Source: Stutzerimonas stutzeri RCH2 (GTDB lineage: Bacteria > Pseudomonadota > Gammaproteobacteria > Pseudomonadales > Pseudomonadaceae). From it: a stretch of DNA of 64,000 nt. Both the position numbers and the translations under genes were made by a program. Position 1 is the stretch's first letter; every line of letters begins with the position of its first letter. Of this stretch, positions 33,302 through 41,693 are shown piece after piece. The notes under the pieces are model-generated. The model ran no database searches. It saw only the letters and a list, made by a program, of their open reading frames with translations, and had not been told where the DNA came from. The stretch lies in contig NC_019936.1 of assembly GCF_000327065.1 (NCBI RefSeq), positions 1,054,001 through 1,118,000 on the forward strand. Direction: 5' to 3'.

Positions 33302-34207
33302 TCAGCGCAGCTGTGCTTCTGCCAATGTCCGGGTGCGCGGGATGCGATCGGCATTCCAGTGCCTTACCGCCCAGGTGAGGATTTCGCCCGGGAGGGCGTC
33401 ACTCAACTCATCTGCAGGCTGCTGGCCGAGCGCGCGCAGTGCGCGTAGCAGCAGCGGGCTGGCCTCATGGGGTTGCAGTGGTGGTGAGCGGTAGCTCTTG
33501 CCGAGCTTGTGGCCGTCTGGCTGGATGATCAGCGGCAGATGCAGATAGCGCAGTTGCGGCAGACCAAGCAGTTCCTGCAAGTAGAGCTGGCGCGGCGTCG
33601 AGTCGAGCAGGTCGGCGCCGCGCACGACGTCGGTCACACCCTGCCAGGCGTCGTCCAGCACCACGGCCAGCTGATAGGCGATCAGGCCGTCGCGACGGCG
33701 GATGACGAAGTCGCCGACCTCGCGGCCCAGATGCTGGCGGAACTCGCCCTGCACACGATCGACGAAGCCGTATTCTCGGTCAGGCACGCGCAGGCGGATG
33801 GCGGCATCGTCGAGGCCGTTCCCGGCCGTGCGGCAAAAGCCGGGATAGGGGCCGGGGTAGGCTTCGAGCTGCTTGCGCGAGCAAGTACAGGCATAAGCCA
33901 GCCGTTGCTCCAGCAAGCGGTCAATCGCATCCCGATAGGCATCATGACGCTCACTCTGGCGCAGCATTTCGCCGTCCCACTCGAAGCCGTAGCTGATGAG
34001 CGTTCCGATGATGGCTTTCTGCGCGCCGGGCATTTCCCGCGGTGGATCGATGTCTTCCATGCGCAGCAGCCAACGACCGCCGACCGCGCGGGCGTCGAGA
34101 TAGGAAGCAAGGGCGGCGACCAGTGAGCCGAAATGCAGATAGCCGCTGGGCGTCGGGGCAAAACGGCCGACGTAGCGCTCGGTGTGGGCAGATGTGGCAG
34201 AAGGCAT
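33302..34207 (-). CDS. gluQ: Glutamyl-Q tRNA(Asp) synthetase
   Basis: Charges glutamate onto the queuosine base at position 34 of tRNA-Asp. 301 residues starting MPSATSAHTE at the ATG ending at 34207. The class I signature appears as FAPTPSGYLHFGSLVAAL, the KMSKS counterpart as KLGKS, with a Cys-x-Cys...Tyr...Cys zinc set (CTCSRK, Tyr, FCRTAG). It lacks the anticodon-binding domain, hence the short length. It is downstream of dksA, a conserved pair. Confidence 0.93.
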   Translation of the reverse strand: MPSATSAHTERYVGRFAPTPSGYLHFGSLVAALASYLDARAVGGRWLLRMEDIDPPREMPGAQKAIIGTLISYGFEWDGEMLRQSERHDAYRDAIDRLLEQRLAYACTCSRKQLEAYPGPYPGFCRTAGNGLDDAAIRLRVPDREYGFVDRVQGEFRQHLGREVGDFVIRRRDGLIAYQLAVVLDDAWQGVTDVVRGADLLDSTPRQLYLQELLGLPQLRYLHLPLIIQPDGHKLGKSYRSPPLQPHEASPLLLRALRALGQQPADELSDALPGEILTWAVRHWNADRIPRTRTLAEAQLR

Positions 34208-34269
34208 GGCGGAGCCGGCGCGATCAGGGATGGCGGGGCGGATGAGGCGCAGCAGAGACGGAAATGAAG

Positions 34270-34289
34270 CGGGGCGCCGAAGCGCCCCG
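34270..34289 (-). terminator. Hairpin after dksA
   Basis: Stem CGGGGCGC/GCGCCCCG with a TTCG loop on the minus strand, seven bp past dksA, and only CTTCATTTC after it. It may reduce but not stop read-through into gluQ. Confidence 0.65.
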
Positions 34290-34296
34290 TTCGGGA

Positions 34297-34743
34297 TCAG
34301 GAACCGATCTGCTTTTCCTTGATCTCCGCCAGCGTCTTGCAGTCGATGCAGAGCGTGGCGGTAGGGCGGGCTTCCAGTCGGCGGATGCCGATCTCGACGC
34401 CGCAGGAATCGCACCAGCCGTATTCGTTGTCTTCGATCAGCTGCAGCGTTTCGTCGATCTTCTTGATCAGCTTGCGCTCGCGGTCGCGGGCGCGCAGTTC
34501 CAGGCTGAACTCTTCTTCCTGGCTGGCGCGGTCGGCCGGATCAGGGAAATTGGCAGCCTCGTCCTGCATGTGGTGCACGGTGCGATCGACCTCTTCCATC
34601 AGCTCCTGTTTCCACTTGTTCAGGATGCCAGTGAAGTGGGCGCGCATCTTGTCGCTCATGTATTCCTCGCCCTTGCTTTCCTTATAGGGCTCGAAGGCGC
34701 GAATCAGTTGCTTGCTCGACGGTGTTTCTTTGGTAATGGGCAT
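34297..34743 (-). CDS. dksA: RNA polymerase-binding transcription factor DksA
   Basis: Enters the secondary channel of RNA polymerase and with ppGpp controls rRNA and amino-acid promoters. 148 residues. The coiled coil spans about 35-105 with tip residues in PDPADRAS; the C4 zinc finger is CDSC...17 residues...CIDC with all four Cys. The ribosome site GAGAGG lies about ten bases before the ATG. It is divergent from the aminotransferase gene across a 191-bp gap. Confidence 0.97.
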   Translation of the reverse strand: MPITKETPSSKQLIRAFEPYKESKGEEYMSDKMRAHFTGILNKWKQELMEEVDRTVHHMQDEAANFPDPADRASQEEEFSLELRARDRERKLIKKIDETLQLIEDNEYGWCDSCGVEIGIRRLEARPTATLCIDCKTLAEIKEKQIGS

Positions 34744-34934
34744 GGATGAACGCCTCTCGCTATGTCCATTGCGCAGGATGATTTGTCCCTTGCCGGCCCG
34801 TGCCGGCCCTGCGGCTGCAAGCGGGCGAACTTACCAGATCGGATCGGGGTGCGCTACTCCCGAATCCAACAGTAACTGCAGCAGTATCGGGACCTTGGGT
34901 AGAATTCACGTTTCGTTCTCAACAGGAAGGTCAG

Positions 34935-36107
34935 ATGACCTCGTCATACAGTGCGCGCAGCCGCGCAATCGAACCTTTCCACGTCATGGCGCTTTTGGAG
35001 CGGGCGAACCAGCTGCAAGTTCAAGGCCACGACGTCATTCATCTGGAAATCGGCGAGCCGGATTTCACTACCGCCGCGCCCATCGTCGCTGCAGGGCAAG
35101 CGGCGCTGGCCGCCGGGCACACGCGCTATACCCCGGCGCGCGGCCTGCCTCAGCTGCGCGAAGCAATTGCGGCTTTCTACGCGCAGCGCTATGGATTATC
35201 TATCGACCCCGGACGCATCCTGATTACGCCCGGTGGCTCCGGCGCACTGCTGCTGGCGGCCAGCCTGTTGGTGGATCCCGGCAAGCACTGGTTGCTCGCC
35301 GACCCCGGCTATCCCTGCAATCGGCATTTTCTGCGGCTGGTGGAAGGCGCCGCGCAACTGGTGCCAGTCGGCCCCGACGTTCGATACCAGCTGACCCCCG
35401 AGCTGGTCGAGCGCTACTGGGATCGCGACAGCGTCGGTGCGCTGGTGGCATCGCCGGCCAATCCGACGGGCACGCTGCTGGAGCGTGACGAGCTGGCCAG
35501 ATTGTCCGCTGCGCTGAAAGAGCGCGGCGGTCATCTGGTGGTCGACGAGATCTATCACGGGCTGACCTACGGCGTGGACGCGGCGAGCGTGCTCGAGGTA
35601 GACGATGACGCGTTCGTGTTGAACAGCTTCTCCAAGTATTTCGGCATGACCGGCTGGCGTCTGGGATGGCTGGTGGCGCCGCCGACTGCGGTGCCGGAGC
35701 TGGAGAAGCTCGCGCAGAACCTCTACATCAGCGCGCCGAGCATGGCTCAGCACGCGGCGCTGGCCTGCTTCGAGCCTGCGACACTGGAGATTCTCGAAGC
35801 GCGCCGCGCCGAGTTCGCTCGCCGGCGTGATTTCCTTTTGCCGGCCTTGCGCGAGCTCGGCTTCGGTATTGCGGTCGAGCCGCAGGGCGCGTTCTATCTG
35901 TATGCCGACATCAGCGCGTTCGGCGGCGATGCCTACGCGTTCTGCCAGCACATGCTGGAAACCGAGTTCGTTGCGATCACCCCCGGACTGGACTTCGGCC
36001 GCTTTCAGGCCGGGCATCACGTGCGCTTTGCCTATACCCAGGATCTGCCGCGCCTGCAGCAGGCGGTCGAGCGCATTGCCCGTGGCCTGCGCAGCTGGCA
36101 AGCCTGA
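34935..36107 (+). CDS. PLP-dependent class I/II aminotransferase
   Basis: 390 residues from ATG 34935 with AGGAAGG just upstream; the longer frame is not needed. Fold-type I marks are [10 protein letters not shown] (cofactor phosphate), [20 protein letters not shown] with Asp/Tyr, and [15 protein letters not shown] with the catalytic Lys. Closest to AspC/tyrosine-type enzymes. The amino acid used cannot be told from sequence. It overlaps sfsA by one base. Confidence 0.88.
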   Translation: MTSSYSARSRAIEPFHVMALLERANQLQVQGHDVIHLEIGEPDFTTAAPIVAAGQAALAAGHTRYTPARGLPQLREAIAAFYAQRYGLSIDPGRILITPGGSGALLLAASLLVDPGKHWLLADPGYPCNRHFLRLVEGAAQLVPVGPDVRYQLTPELVERYWDRDSVGALVASPANPTGTLLERDELARLSAALKERGGHLVVDEIYHGLTYGVDAASVLEVDDDAFVLNSFSKYFGMTGWRLGWLVAPPTAVPELEKLAQNLYISAPSMAQHAALACFEPATLEILEARRAEFARRRDFLLPALRELGFGIAVEPQGAFYLYADISAFGGDAYAFCQHMLETEFVAITPGLDFGRFQAGHHVRFAYTQDLPRLQQAVERIARGLRSWQA

Positions 36108-36814
36108 TGCGTTTCGCGCAACCCCTGGAGCAGGGGCGCCTGGTCAAGCGCTACAAGCGTTTTCTCGCCGACATCGTCACGGACGAGGGCGAAGCGCTGT
36201 GCATCCACTGCCCGAACACCGGCTCGATGCTCAATTGCATGGAGGAGGGCGCGCGGGTGTGGTTCCAGCGCAGCAGCGATCCACGGCGTAAATTGCCGGG
36301 CACCTGGGAGCTGGTCGAGACGCCGCAGGGGCGGTTGGCGTGCGTGAATACGGCGCGCGCCAATCCGCTGATCGAGGAGGCGCTGCTGAATGGGCAGATC
36401 ACCGAGCTGGCAGGCTTCACGATGCTCAAGCGCGAGGTGGCTTATGGTGTGGAGAACAGTCGGGTGGATTTTCGTCTCGATTACGCTGGCATTGCCGCCT
36501 TCGTCGAGGTCAAGAGCGTCACGCTTGGCTTCGCCGACACGGCGGTGGCGGCATTTCCGGATGCGGTGACCCTGCGCGGCGCCAAGCACTTGCGTGAACT
36601 GGCGGCGTTGGCGCGTGCGGGAGTGCGCGCGGTGCAGCTTTACTGCGTCAATCTCAGCGGTGTCGAGGCGGTTCGGCCGGCACAGGAGATCGATCCGGTA
36701 TATGCGGCCGCCCTGCGCGACGCAGTCGCGGCTGGGGTGGAAGTGCTCGCTTACGGCGTCGATTTGTCACCCACCGAACTGCGCATCAGTGGCCGATTGC
36801 CAGTGTTGCTGTGA
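36107..36814 (+). CDS. sfsA: Sugar fermentation stimulation protein SfsA
   Basis: 235 residues, full length for the family. Blocks [23 protein letters not shown], and [10 protein letters not shown] (nuclease-like Asp/Glu-x-Lys) are present; SfsA-type proteins have an OB-like N domain and a restriction-endonuclease-like fold and bind DNA. Biological role is uncertain. The ATG shares its A with the TGA of the aminotransferase (TGATG), so the two are translationally coupled. Confidence 0.93.
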   Translation: MRFAQPLEQGRLVKRYKRFLADIVTDEGEALCIHCPNTGSMLNCMEEGARVWFQRSSDPRRKLPGTWELVETPQGRLACVNTARANPLIEEALLNGQITELAGFTMLKREVAYGVENSRVDFRLDYAGIAAFVEVKSVTLGFADTAVAAFPDAVTLRGAKHLRELAALARAGVRAVQLYCVNLSGVEAVRPAQEIDPVYAAALRDAVAAGVEVLAYGVDLSPTELRISGRLPVLL

Positions 36815-37077
36815 GCTGCCATGAACGATGACGCGATAAATTTTTTGTGCACAGCCGGGGAACAAAGTGCCTTTCGTCTGGCCTCAACGAGGCTGGAAAC
36901 CACAACCATCACGTACGGGTAGGCTCTGCTCCGCCGTTTGTTACGGCGTAATGACGCGATCCTGCCGGTTTCGATGGTTTCTTCGGGCGGCCTCGCGACC
37001 TGTGCGCGTGGCGTCGTGGACAGACTTGATTTCGGACGTTCGCCTTGCTGCGGGCGTCATCGATGAGGCGACAAAGA
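36815..37077. other. 263-bp gap before rfbD, nothing resolved
   Basis: AT-rich patch near 36838-36850 and no gene. The rfbD promoter is presumably here but no convincing -35/-10 pair was found. Confidence 0.4.
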
Positions 37078-37998
37078 ATGCGAATCCTCGTTTGCGGTGC
37101 TGGTGGCCAGGTTGGTCGAGAGCTGGTTGAGCGAGCGGCAAGTTTTGGCTTGGAAGTGCTGGCGCCTGCTCGGGCGCAGCTGGACATTGCCAAGCCGGAA
37201 CAGGTTGCAGCGGCAATGCAGCAACGCCCCGGGCTGATCATCAATGCGGCGGCTTACACCCATGTGGACAACGCTGAATCCCATGGCGAACAGGCCTATT
37301 CGGTCAACCGGGATGGTGCGCGTAATCTCGCCGAGGCCGCGGAACGTGCCGGTATTCCGCTGTTTCATATTTCTACCGACTACGTGTTCTCTGGAGAGGC
37401 CGACCATCCGTATCTCGAGAGCGATGAAACCGGGCCGACCGGGATCTACGGCGCGAGCAAGCTGGCCGGTGAAGAGGCGATCCGCGCCTGCCTGCCCGCC
37501 CATCTGATCCTGCGTACCAGTTGGGTGTATGGCGTGCATGGGCACAATTTCGTCAAGACCATGCTGCGGCTCGCTCGGCAGCGCGACGCGCTCGGCGTGG
37601 TGAGCGACCAGATTGGCTGCCCGACCGAGGCAGGGACCATCGCTTCGGTCCTGTTGGAATTGGCTCGGCGCCATGCCACCGGCACCAAGCTCGCTTGGGG
37701 GGTGTACCACTACAGCGGCGCACCGGCCTGTTCATGGTACGACTTCGCCGTCGAGATCTTTCGCCAAGGCGAAGCCGCCGGCCTGATTGTACGGCAGCCG
37801 AGCGTATCGCCGATCGCAACCGCGCAATATCCAACGCCTGCTCGCCGTCCGGCCTGGTCGGTGCTCGATTGCAGCCGGTTCGAGTCGACGTTTGGCCTTG
37901 CGCCCCACTCCTGGCAGGATGATCTGGGCGACGTCATTGCCAGCCTGCGTCAGCAGGAGCAACGTTCCGCCGTTCGCGAAAGAACCTTTCGCGCCTGA
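37078..37998 (+). CDS. rfbD: dTDP-4-dehydrorhamnose reductase
   Basis: NADPH-dependent last step to dTDP-L-rhamnose. 306 residues from ATG 37078. The Rossmann loop GAGGQVGREL, the STDYVFSGEADHPYLESDETGPTGIYGASKLAGEE block with catalytic Thr, Tyr and Lys, and RTSWVYG are intact. It stands alone; rmlA, rmlB and rmlC are not in the window. Whether it works in rhamnose synthesis or another sugar-like reduction is open. Confidence 0.9.
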   Translation: MRILVCGAGGQVGRELVERAASFGLEVLAPARAQLDIAKPEQVAAAMQQRPGLIINAAAYTHVDNAESHGEQAYSVNRDGARNLAEAAERAGIPLFHISTDYVFSGEADHPYLESDETGPTGIYGASKLAGEEAIRACLPAHLILRTSWVYGVHGHNFVKTMLRLARQRDALGVVSDQIGCPTEAGTIASVLLELARRHATGTKLAWGVYHYSGAPACSWYDFAVEIFRQGEAAGLIVRQPSVSPIATAQYPTPARRPAWSVLDCSRFESTFGLAPHSWQDDLGDVIASLRQQEQRSAVRERTFRA

Positions 37999-38113
37999 TG
38001 CGACGCCCACGGTGGCCGCCTGGCCATCGTGCGATTTCTCCGGTCACAGGTGTATTCTTGCACCCCCCGCGCCTGGGCGCGGCCTGACGTTCGGCTCTAG
38101 GGAGAGGCGCAGC

Positions 38114-39013
38114 ATGGTGGTGGTGTTGGCAATCCTGCCGATCTTCGGTCTGATTTCGCTCGGTTATCTGTTCGGCTGGCGCCAATGGTTGGGCAACGAG
38201 GGTGCCGCCGGCTTGGCGAGCGTCACCTTCAAACTGTTCATGCCGGCGGTGTTGTTCAGCGGAATCGCTCGTGCCGAGCTGAGCGACGGCATGTCGCCGA
38301 TGCTTCTGCTGGCCTACTTCGTGCCGGTTCTGCTGGTATTCCTGCTGGTCAACGCGATTGCCCATCAACGGGCCGGGCGGGCAACGCCGTTGGGCCTGAC
38401 CGCCGCCTATTCAAATAATGTGCTGGTCGGTATCCCGCTGGTGACGACGTTGCTTGGCGCAGAAAGTCTGGTCTACGTCTTCGCCATCCTGGTGTTCCAC
38501 AGCCTGGTGCTGTTCTCGTTGCAGAGCTTCTATGCGGCGCTGGGCGACGGCGACAAGGTAAGCGTGCCGGCCCTGCTGAAAAATCTGGCGAACCCGCTGA
38601 TCATCGGCCTGCTGCTGGGTGCGTTGCTGAATGTCTCCGGCCTGGAATTGCCCGAGCCGCTGTGGCGCGTTGCCGGATGGCTGGCTCAAGCGGCGCTGCC
38701 TTGCGCACTGATGGTGCTGGGTATCAGCCTGTCACGTTACCGGTTGCGACCCAGCGGCTCGGTGCTGCTGCTGACGCTGATCAAACTGGCGCTGTTCCCG
38801 GCGCTGGTCTGGTGGTTAAGCGGCCTGCTGCCGGGCCTGAATGCGGACGCACGCAATGTGCTGGTGTTGCTGGCGGCCTGCCCGAGTGGAGTGAATGTGC
38901 TGGCCTTCGTCAAACATTCGGAGGACACCCGGGCGGTGAGTTCGACGGTTTTTCTGTCCACGGTGATGGCGGTCATCAGCCTGCCGCTCTGGATGCTGCT
39001 GGCGTCCAGCTGA
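38114..39013 (+). CDS. AEC-family membrane transporter
   Basis: 299 residues from ATG 38114 with GGGAGAGGCG upstream. About ten hydrophobic spans, with family features SVTFKLFMPAVLFSGI, GLTAAYSNNVLVGIPL and LLAACPSGVNVLAF near the C-terminus. The auxin-efflux-carrier superfamily includes malate and other organic-anion exporters; substrate unknown. It lies 115 bp after rfbD on the same strand. Confidence 0.88.
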   Translation: MVVVLAILPIFGLISLGYLFGWRQWLGNEGAAGLASVTFKLFMPAVLFSGIARAELSDGMSPMLLLAYFVPVLLVFLLVNAIAHQRAGRATPLGLTAAYSNNVLVGIPLVTTLLGAESLVYVFAILVFHSLVLFSLQSFYAALGDGDKVSVPALLKNLANPLIIGLLLGALLNVSGLELPEPLWRVAGWLAQAALPCALMVLGISLSRYRLRPSGSVLLLTLIKLALFPALVWWLSGLLPGLNADARNVLVLLAACPSGVNVLAFVKHSEDTRAVSSTVFLSTVMAVISLPLWMLLASS

Positions 39014-39129
39014 TTGCACCTTATTCGTTGGCAGCGGGCCGACTCGCCGTTTGCATGTCGGATTTTGTCGAACGCCCCCGGGCCGGGGGTGTCACAAAAA
39101 CACAGACTTTGGAAACGGGAGAGAACAGC

Positions 39130-39216
39130 ATGCTGAAATTCATCGGCGGGACCGCGGGCATCATTTTCATTATCGGACTGATCGTGGTGATCGGGATATT
39201 CAAGCTGCTGTTCTGA
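39130..39216 (+). CDS. 28-residue hydrophobic membrane peptide
   Basis: 28 residues, starting MLKFIGGTAGII, almost wholly hydrophobic (Ile, Val, Leu) with a Lys at the start and near the end, one likely membrane span (about 5-25). An ACGGGAGAG ribosome site lies just before the ATG and a strong terminator begins 13 bp after the stop, so it looks like a real short transcription unit. Function unknown. Toxin, regulator or structural roles are all possible. Confidence 0.72.
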   Translation: MLKFIGGTAGIIFIIGLIVVIGIFKLLF

Positions 39217-39228
39217 TCGAACGGGAGC

Positions 39229-39267
39229 AAAAAAGGGCTGCCGACGCGTGTCGAGCAGCCCTTTTTT
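39229..39267. terminator. Strong bidirectional terminator
   Basis: Thirteen-bp stem AAAAAAGGGCTGC/GCAGCCCTTTTTT (39229-39241 and 39255-39267) between the peptide gene and the convergent VC0807-family gene. Confidence 0.93.
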
Positions 39268-39290
39268 CATGCGTGACGTTCAACGCGCGG

Positions 39291-40019
39291 TTACTTGCTG
39301 CGGCTCTGCTCCTGCGCACCGGCCATGATGTCCTCCAGACGCAAGCCGGTCAGGCCGTGGATGGTTCGCCAAAGGTAATAGAAGATCGCCATCATCATCA
39401 GCATGCTGGGAATCGCGATCATTGGGTAGCTGAGCAGCGTCATCCGTCCGAGTTCGGCGTTGAACGCCTCGCTGCCGGCCGGACTGTTGACGATCCACTT
39501 GGCCAGTACGTAATTCATGAACGACGAAAAGAAGAAGGTGCCGCTGAGCAGGTAGGTCGCGCGCAGCAGGCGCGTCTCGAAGTGCTCGACCTGGCCGTTG
39601 TGCTCGAGCTGTTCGTGAATCTTGTCCACGTTGAGCACCTTCGGGTTGTACAGCAAGGTGCGAATCAGCGGATAACGAGTGCGGGTCGAGGCCAGCACGG
39701 CGATGCCGATGATGCCCGGCACGGCGGCTTCCTTGACTGCCAGCCACTGGGTATCTAGCTGCAGCAGACCGATGCCGCCGGTCAGCAACACGCTGATCAG
39801 GCCGAGCAGGGCGATCCAGTTGAACTTGCGGTATTTGGCCAGCTCCCATAGCCCCCAGCCCAGCGGGAAAGCCAGGGCGACCAGCAGTGCGCCATCGGCA
39901 CCGAGGCGTTCTTCGCCACTTAGCTTCATCAGGATCAGCGACGGGAGCAGGATACTGACGGCCAGGTCGATCAGCGGGCGCGGTTTGTGTTCGGCGTGGG
40001 TGTGGGTGGTATCGGTCAT
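39291..40019 (-). CDS. VC0807-family membrane protein
   Basis: 242 residues starting MTDTTHTHAE at the ATG ending at 40019; in-frame ATGs at 40049 and 40100 have no better ribosome site, and relatives begin at the same His-rich segment. About six hydrophobic spans, with the family blocks ILLPSLILMKLSGEERLG, KYRKFNWIALLGLISVLLTGGIGLL and FETRLLRATYLLSGTFFFSSFMNYVLA. Unknown function. 112 bp separate it from the YbhN-like gene on the same strand. Confidence 0.8.
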   Translation of the reverse strand: MTDTTHTHAEHKPRPLIDLAVSILLPSLILMKLSGEERLGADGALLVALAFPLGWGLWELAKYRKFNWIALLGLISVLLTGGIGLLQLDTQWLAVKEAAVPGIIGIAVLASTRTRYPLIRTLLYNPKVLNVDKIHEQLEHNGQVEHFETRLLRATYLLSGTFFFSSFMNYVLAKWIVNSPAGSEAFNAELGRMTLLSYPMIAIPSMLMMMAIFYYLWRTIHGLTGLRLEDIMAGAQEQSRSK

Positions 40020-40131
40020 GACATCGGGTTGGTCTGGAGAGGGCTGCATGATCGCCTGTGTGGCGTCGGTTCGCCAGACCATCTTCGTCGGACTGGGCAT
40101 TACGCGCGTTTATTCGGCTGTTCGTAAGCCT

Positions 40132-41078
40132 TTAGCGCCGCTGCATGGCGGCCCGTCGCTCGCGCCATTGGCCGTGTTCGAATGCCAGCACGATCAAAAT
40201 GGCCAGAGCGAACGGCAACAGCAGATAGAACCCGCGGAAAACAATCAGCGCCGCCAGCACATCTACCGTGGGGAGCTCCGGAAGGGCGGCAAGAAACGTC
40301 AGTTCTAGTACGCCAAGCCCGCCGGGAGCGTGCGACAGCAGGGCCAATGAAAACGAAGCGAGAAATACCCCGAGTATCGTCAGATAACCCGGGTTGTTCT
40401 CCGCTGGAAGCGCGAAATAGATGATCGCCGCTGCGCAGAGCAGCTCCAGCGGCCCGGCCAGCAGTTGCCGACCGACGATCGGCAGCCGCGGATACTCGAT
40501 GTGCCACTTGCCGAGGCGCCACGGAGCCAGTTGCCGCCAGGCGCCGAAGACGTACAGCGCAATCAACACAAGCAGCCCGGAGCCGGCGGCGAACGACACC
40601 CAGCGGGCGCTGTGGACGATGCGGTCCAGCAGTTGTGGTTTGAGGATCAGCACGACACCTGCGGTCAACAGCACTCCCAGCGCGAACGTCAGGGAACAGA
40701 AAACGATGAGAATGCCGATTTCCTGGGGCGTAAGACCTTTACTGCGGTAGGCGCGGTAGCGCACCAGGGCGCCGGAAAAAACCGACGCACCGATGTTGTG
40801 GGCCAGGGCATAGGTGGTGAACGAGCAGAGCGCGATGAACCACCAGGATATCCGCTTGCCCAGGTGCGCTACGGCGATGCGGTCGTACCAGGCCAGCGCG
40901 ACGTAGGCTCCCAGGGTCGACAGTGCAGCCAACAGCCAGCCACCGGCACGATCGCGTGCAAGCTATCGGTGAGCTCGGCCAGCGAGATATTGCGCACTTC
41001 GTGGTACAGCAGATAGCCGGACAGCAGCACAGCCGAGATCCCGATCAGGGTCCAGGCGACGTCGCTCCTCTTCATCAT
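40132..41078 (-). pseudogene. YbhN/LPG-synthase transmembrane-type protein, frameshifted
   Basis: Two minus-strand frames together give one protein of about 314 residues. The first (41078 to about 40945) encodes MMKRSDVAWTLIG...DSLHAIVP and the second (about 40932 to 40132) continues LLAALSTLGAYVALAWYD... with several membrane spans and the family HAPGGLGVLE segment. The frames differ by one base at a GGCTGGCTGTTGGCTG stretch (40927-40945); a single-base loss or a four-base loss of one GGCT unit restores the frame. May be a true null, a phase switch or a sequencing error. Confidence 0.75.
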
Positions 41079-41303
41079 TGCGTGGCTCCTTGGGGAGTGT
41101 GCAGAACGGCCACGCTCGTCGCCAGCGCGTGCCGGTCGGCCTGATCGCCGCCAGGGCTATAACCGCCACCCTGTGTCGACTCGTCCAGATAATCGGCAGC
41201 AACCGGCCGGCTTTGTTCAGTTTTCCGGCTCTCGGGGCATCCTCGCGGCAACGCTCGACACTGTGCTGTCGACTGCAGACCTGGCAAAAAGAGGAGCACG
41301 CCG
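41079..41303. other. 225-bp divergent gap
   Basis: Between the YbhN-like gene (minus) and the P450 remnant (plus). The ribosome site GAGGAG at 41291-41296 belongs to the remnant. No promoter was resolved. Confidence 0.4.
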
Positions 41304-41688
41304 ATGACCGATATTCCCCGTGACGAACACCTGGAAAACTCGCTGGCGCTGCTTGGCGAAGGTGATGCTCGACCTGTGGGGCACCAACAGGGATTCGCGC
41401 CACTGGAGTGAAGCCGACGCATTTCAGCCTGAACGCTTTATTAATTGGCAGGGCAATGCCTTCAGCTTCGTGACCCAGGGTGGCGGAGATCCTGCCGAGG
41501 GGCATCGTTGTCCGGGTGAGCGACTGGCCATCGAACTGCTGAAGGTCGCGTTGCGCATGCTGATCTGCGAGACGGAGTGCGCGGTGCCTGCACAGGATCT
41601 GCGCATCGACCTGTCGCGCATGCCGGCGAAGCCGGAGAGTGGTCCGGTGATCAGTGATGTGAGGCCGCTGGCTGATGGCTACCGGTAG
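41304..41688 (+). pseudogene. Remnant of a CYP152-type fatty-acid peroxygenase P450
   Basis: The first 20 residues (MTDIPRDEHL...ALLGEG from ATG 41304, with GAGGAG upstream) match the N-terminus of CYP152 peroxygenases. They stop at 41363 and a different frame resumes the C-terminus: AKVMLDLWGTN, ERF...W and the heme-binding Cys motif HRCPGE, followed by ELLKVALRML and SGPVISDVRPL. About 290 central residues, including the I helix, are gone. The joint is at GCGAAGGT (41356-41363), consistent with deletion between short direct repeats. The frame beyond the joint is shifted, so no active P450 can be made. Confidence 0.85.
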
Positions 41689-41693
41689 CGCGG

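Noticed and set aside
40869..41078. 69-codon minus frame as a separate small membrane protein
   Set aside because: It is the N-terminal part of the YbhN-like protein ending at the frameshift, since its membrane segment continues in the other frame.
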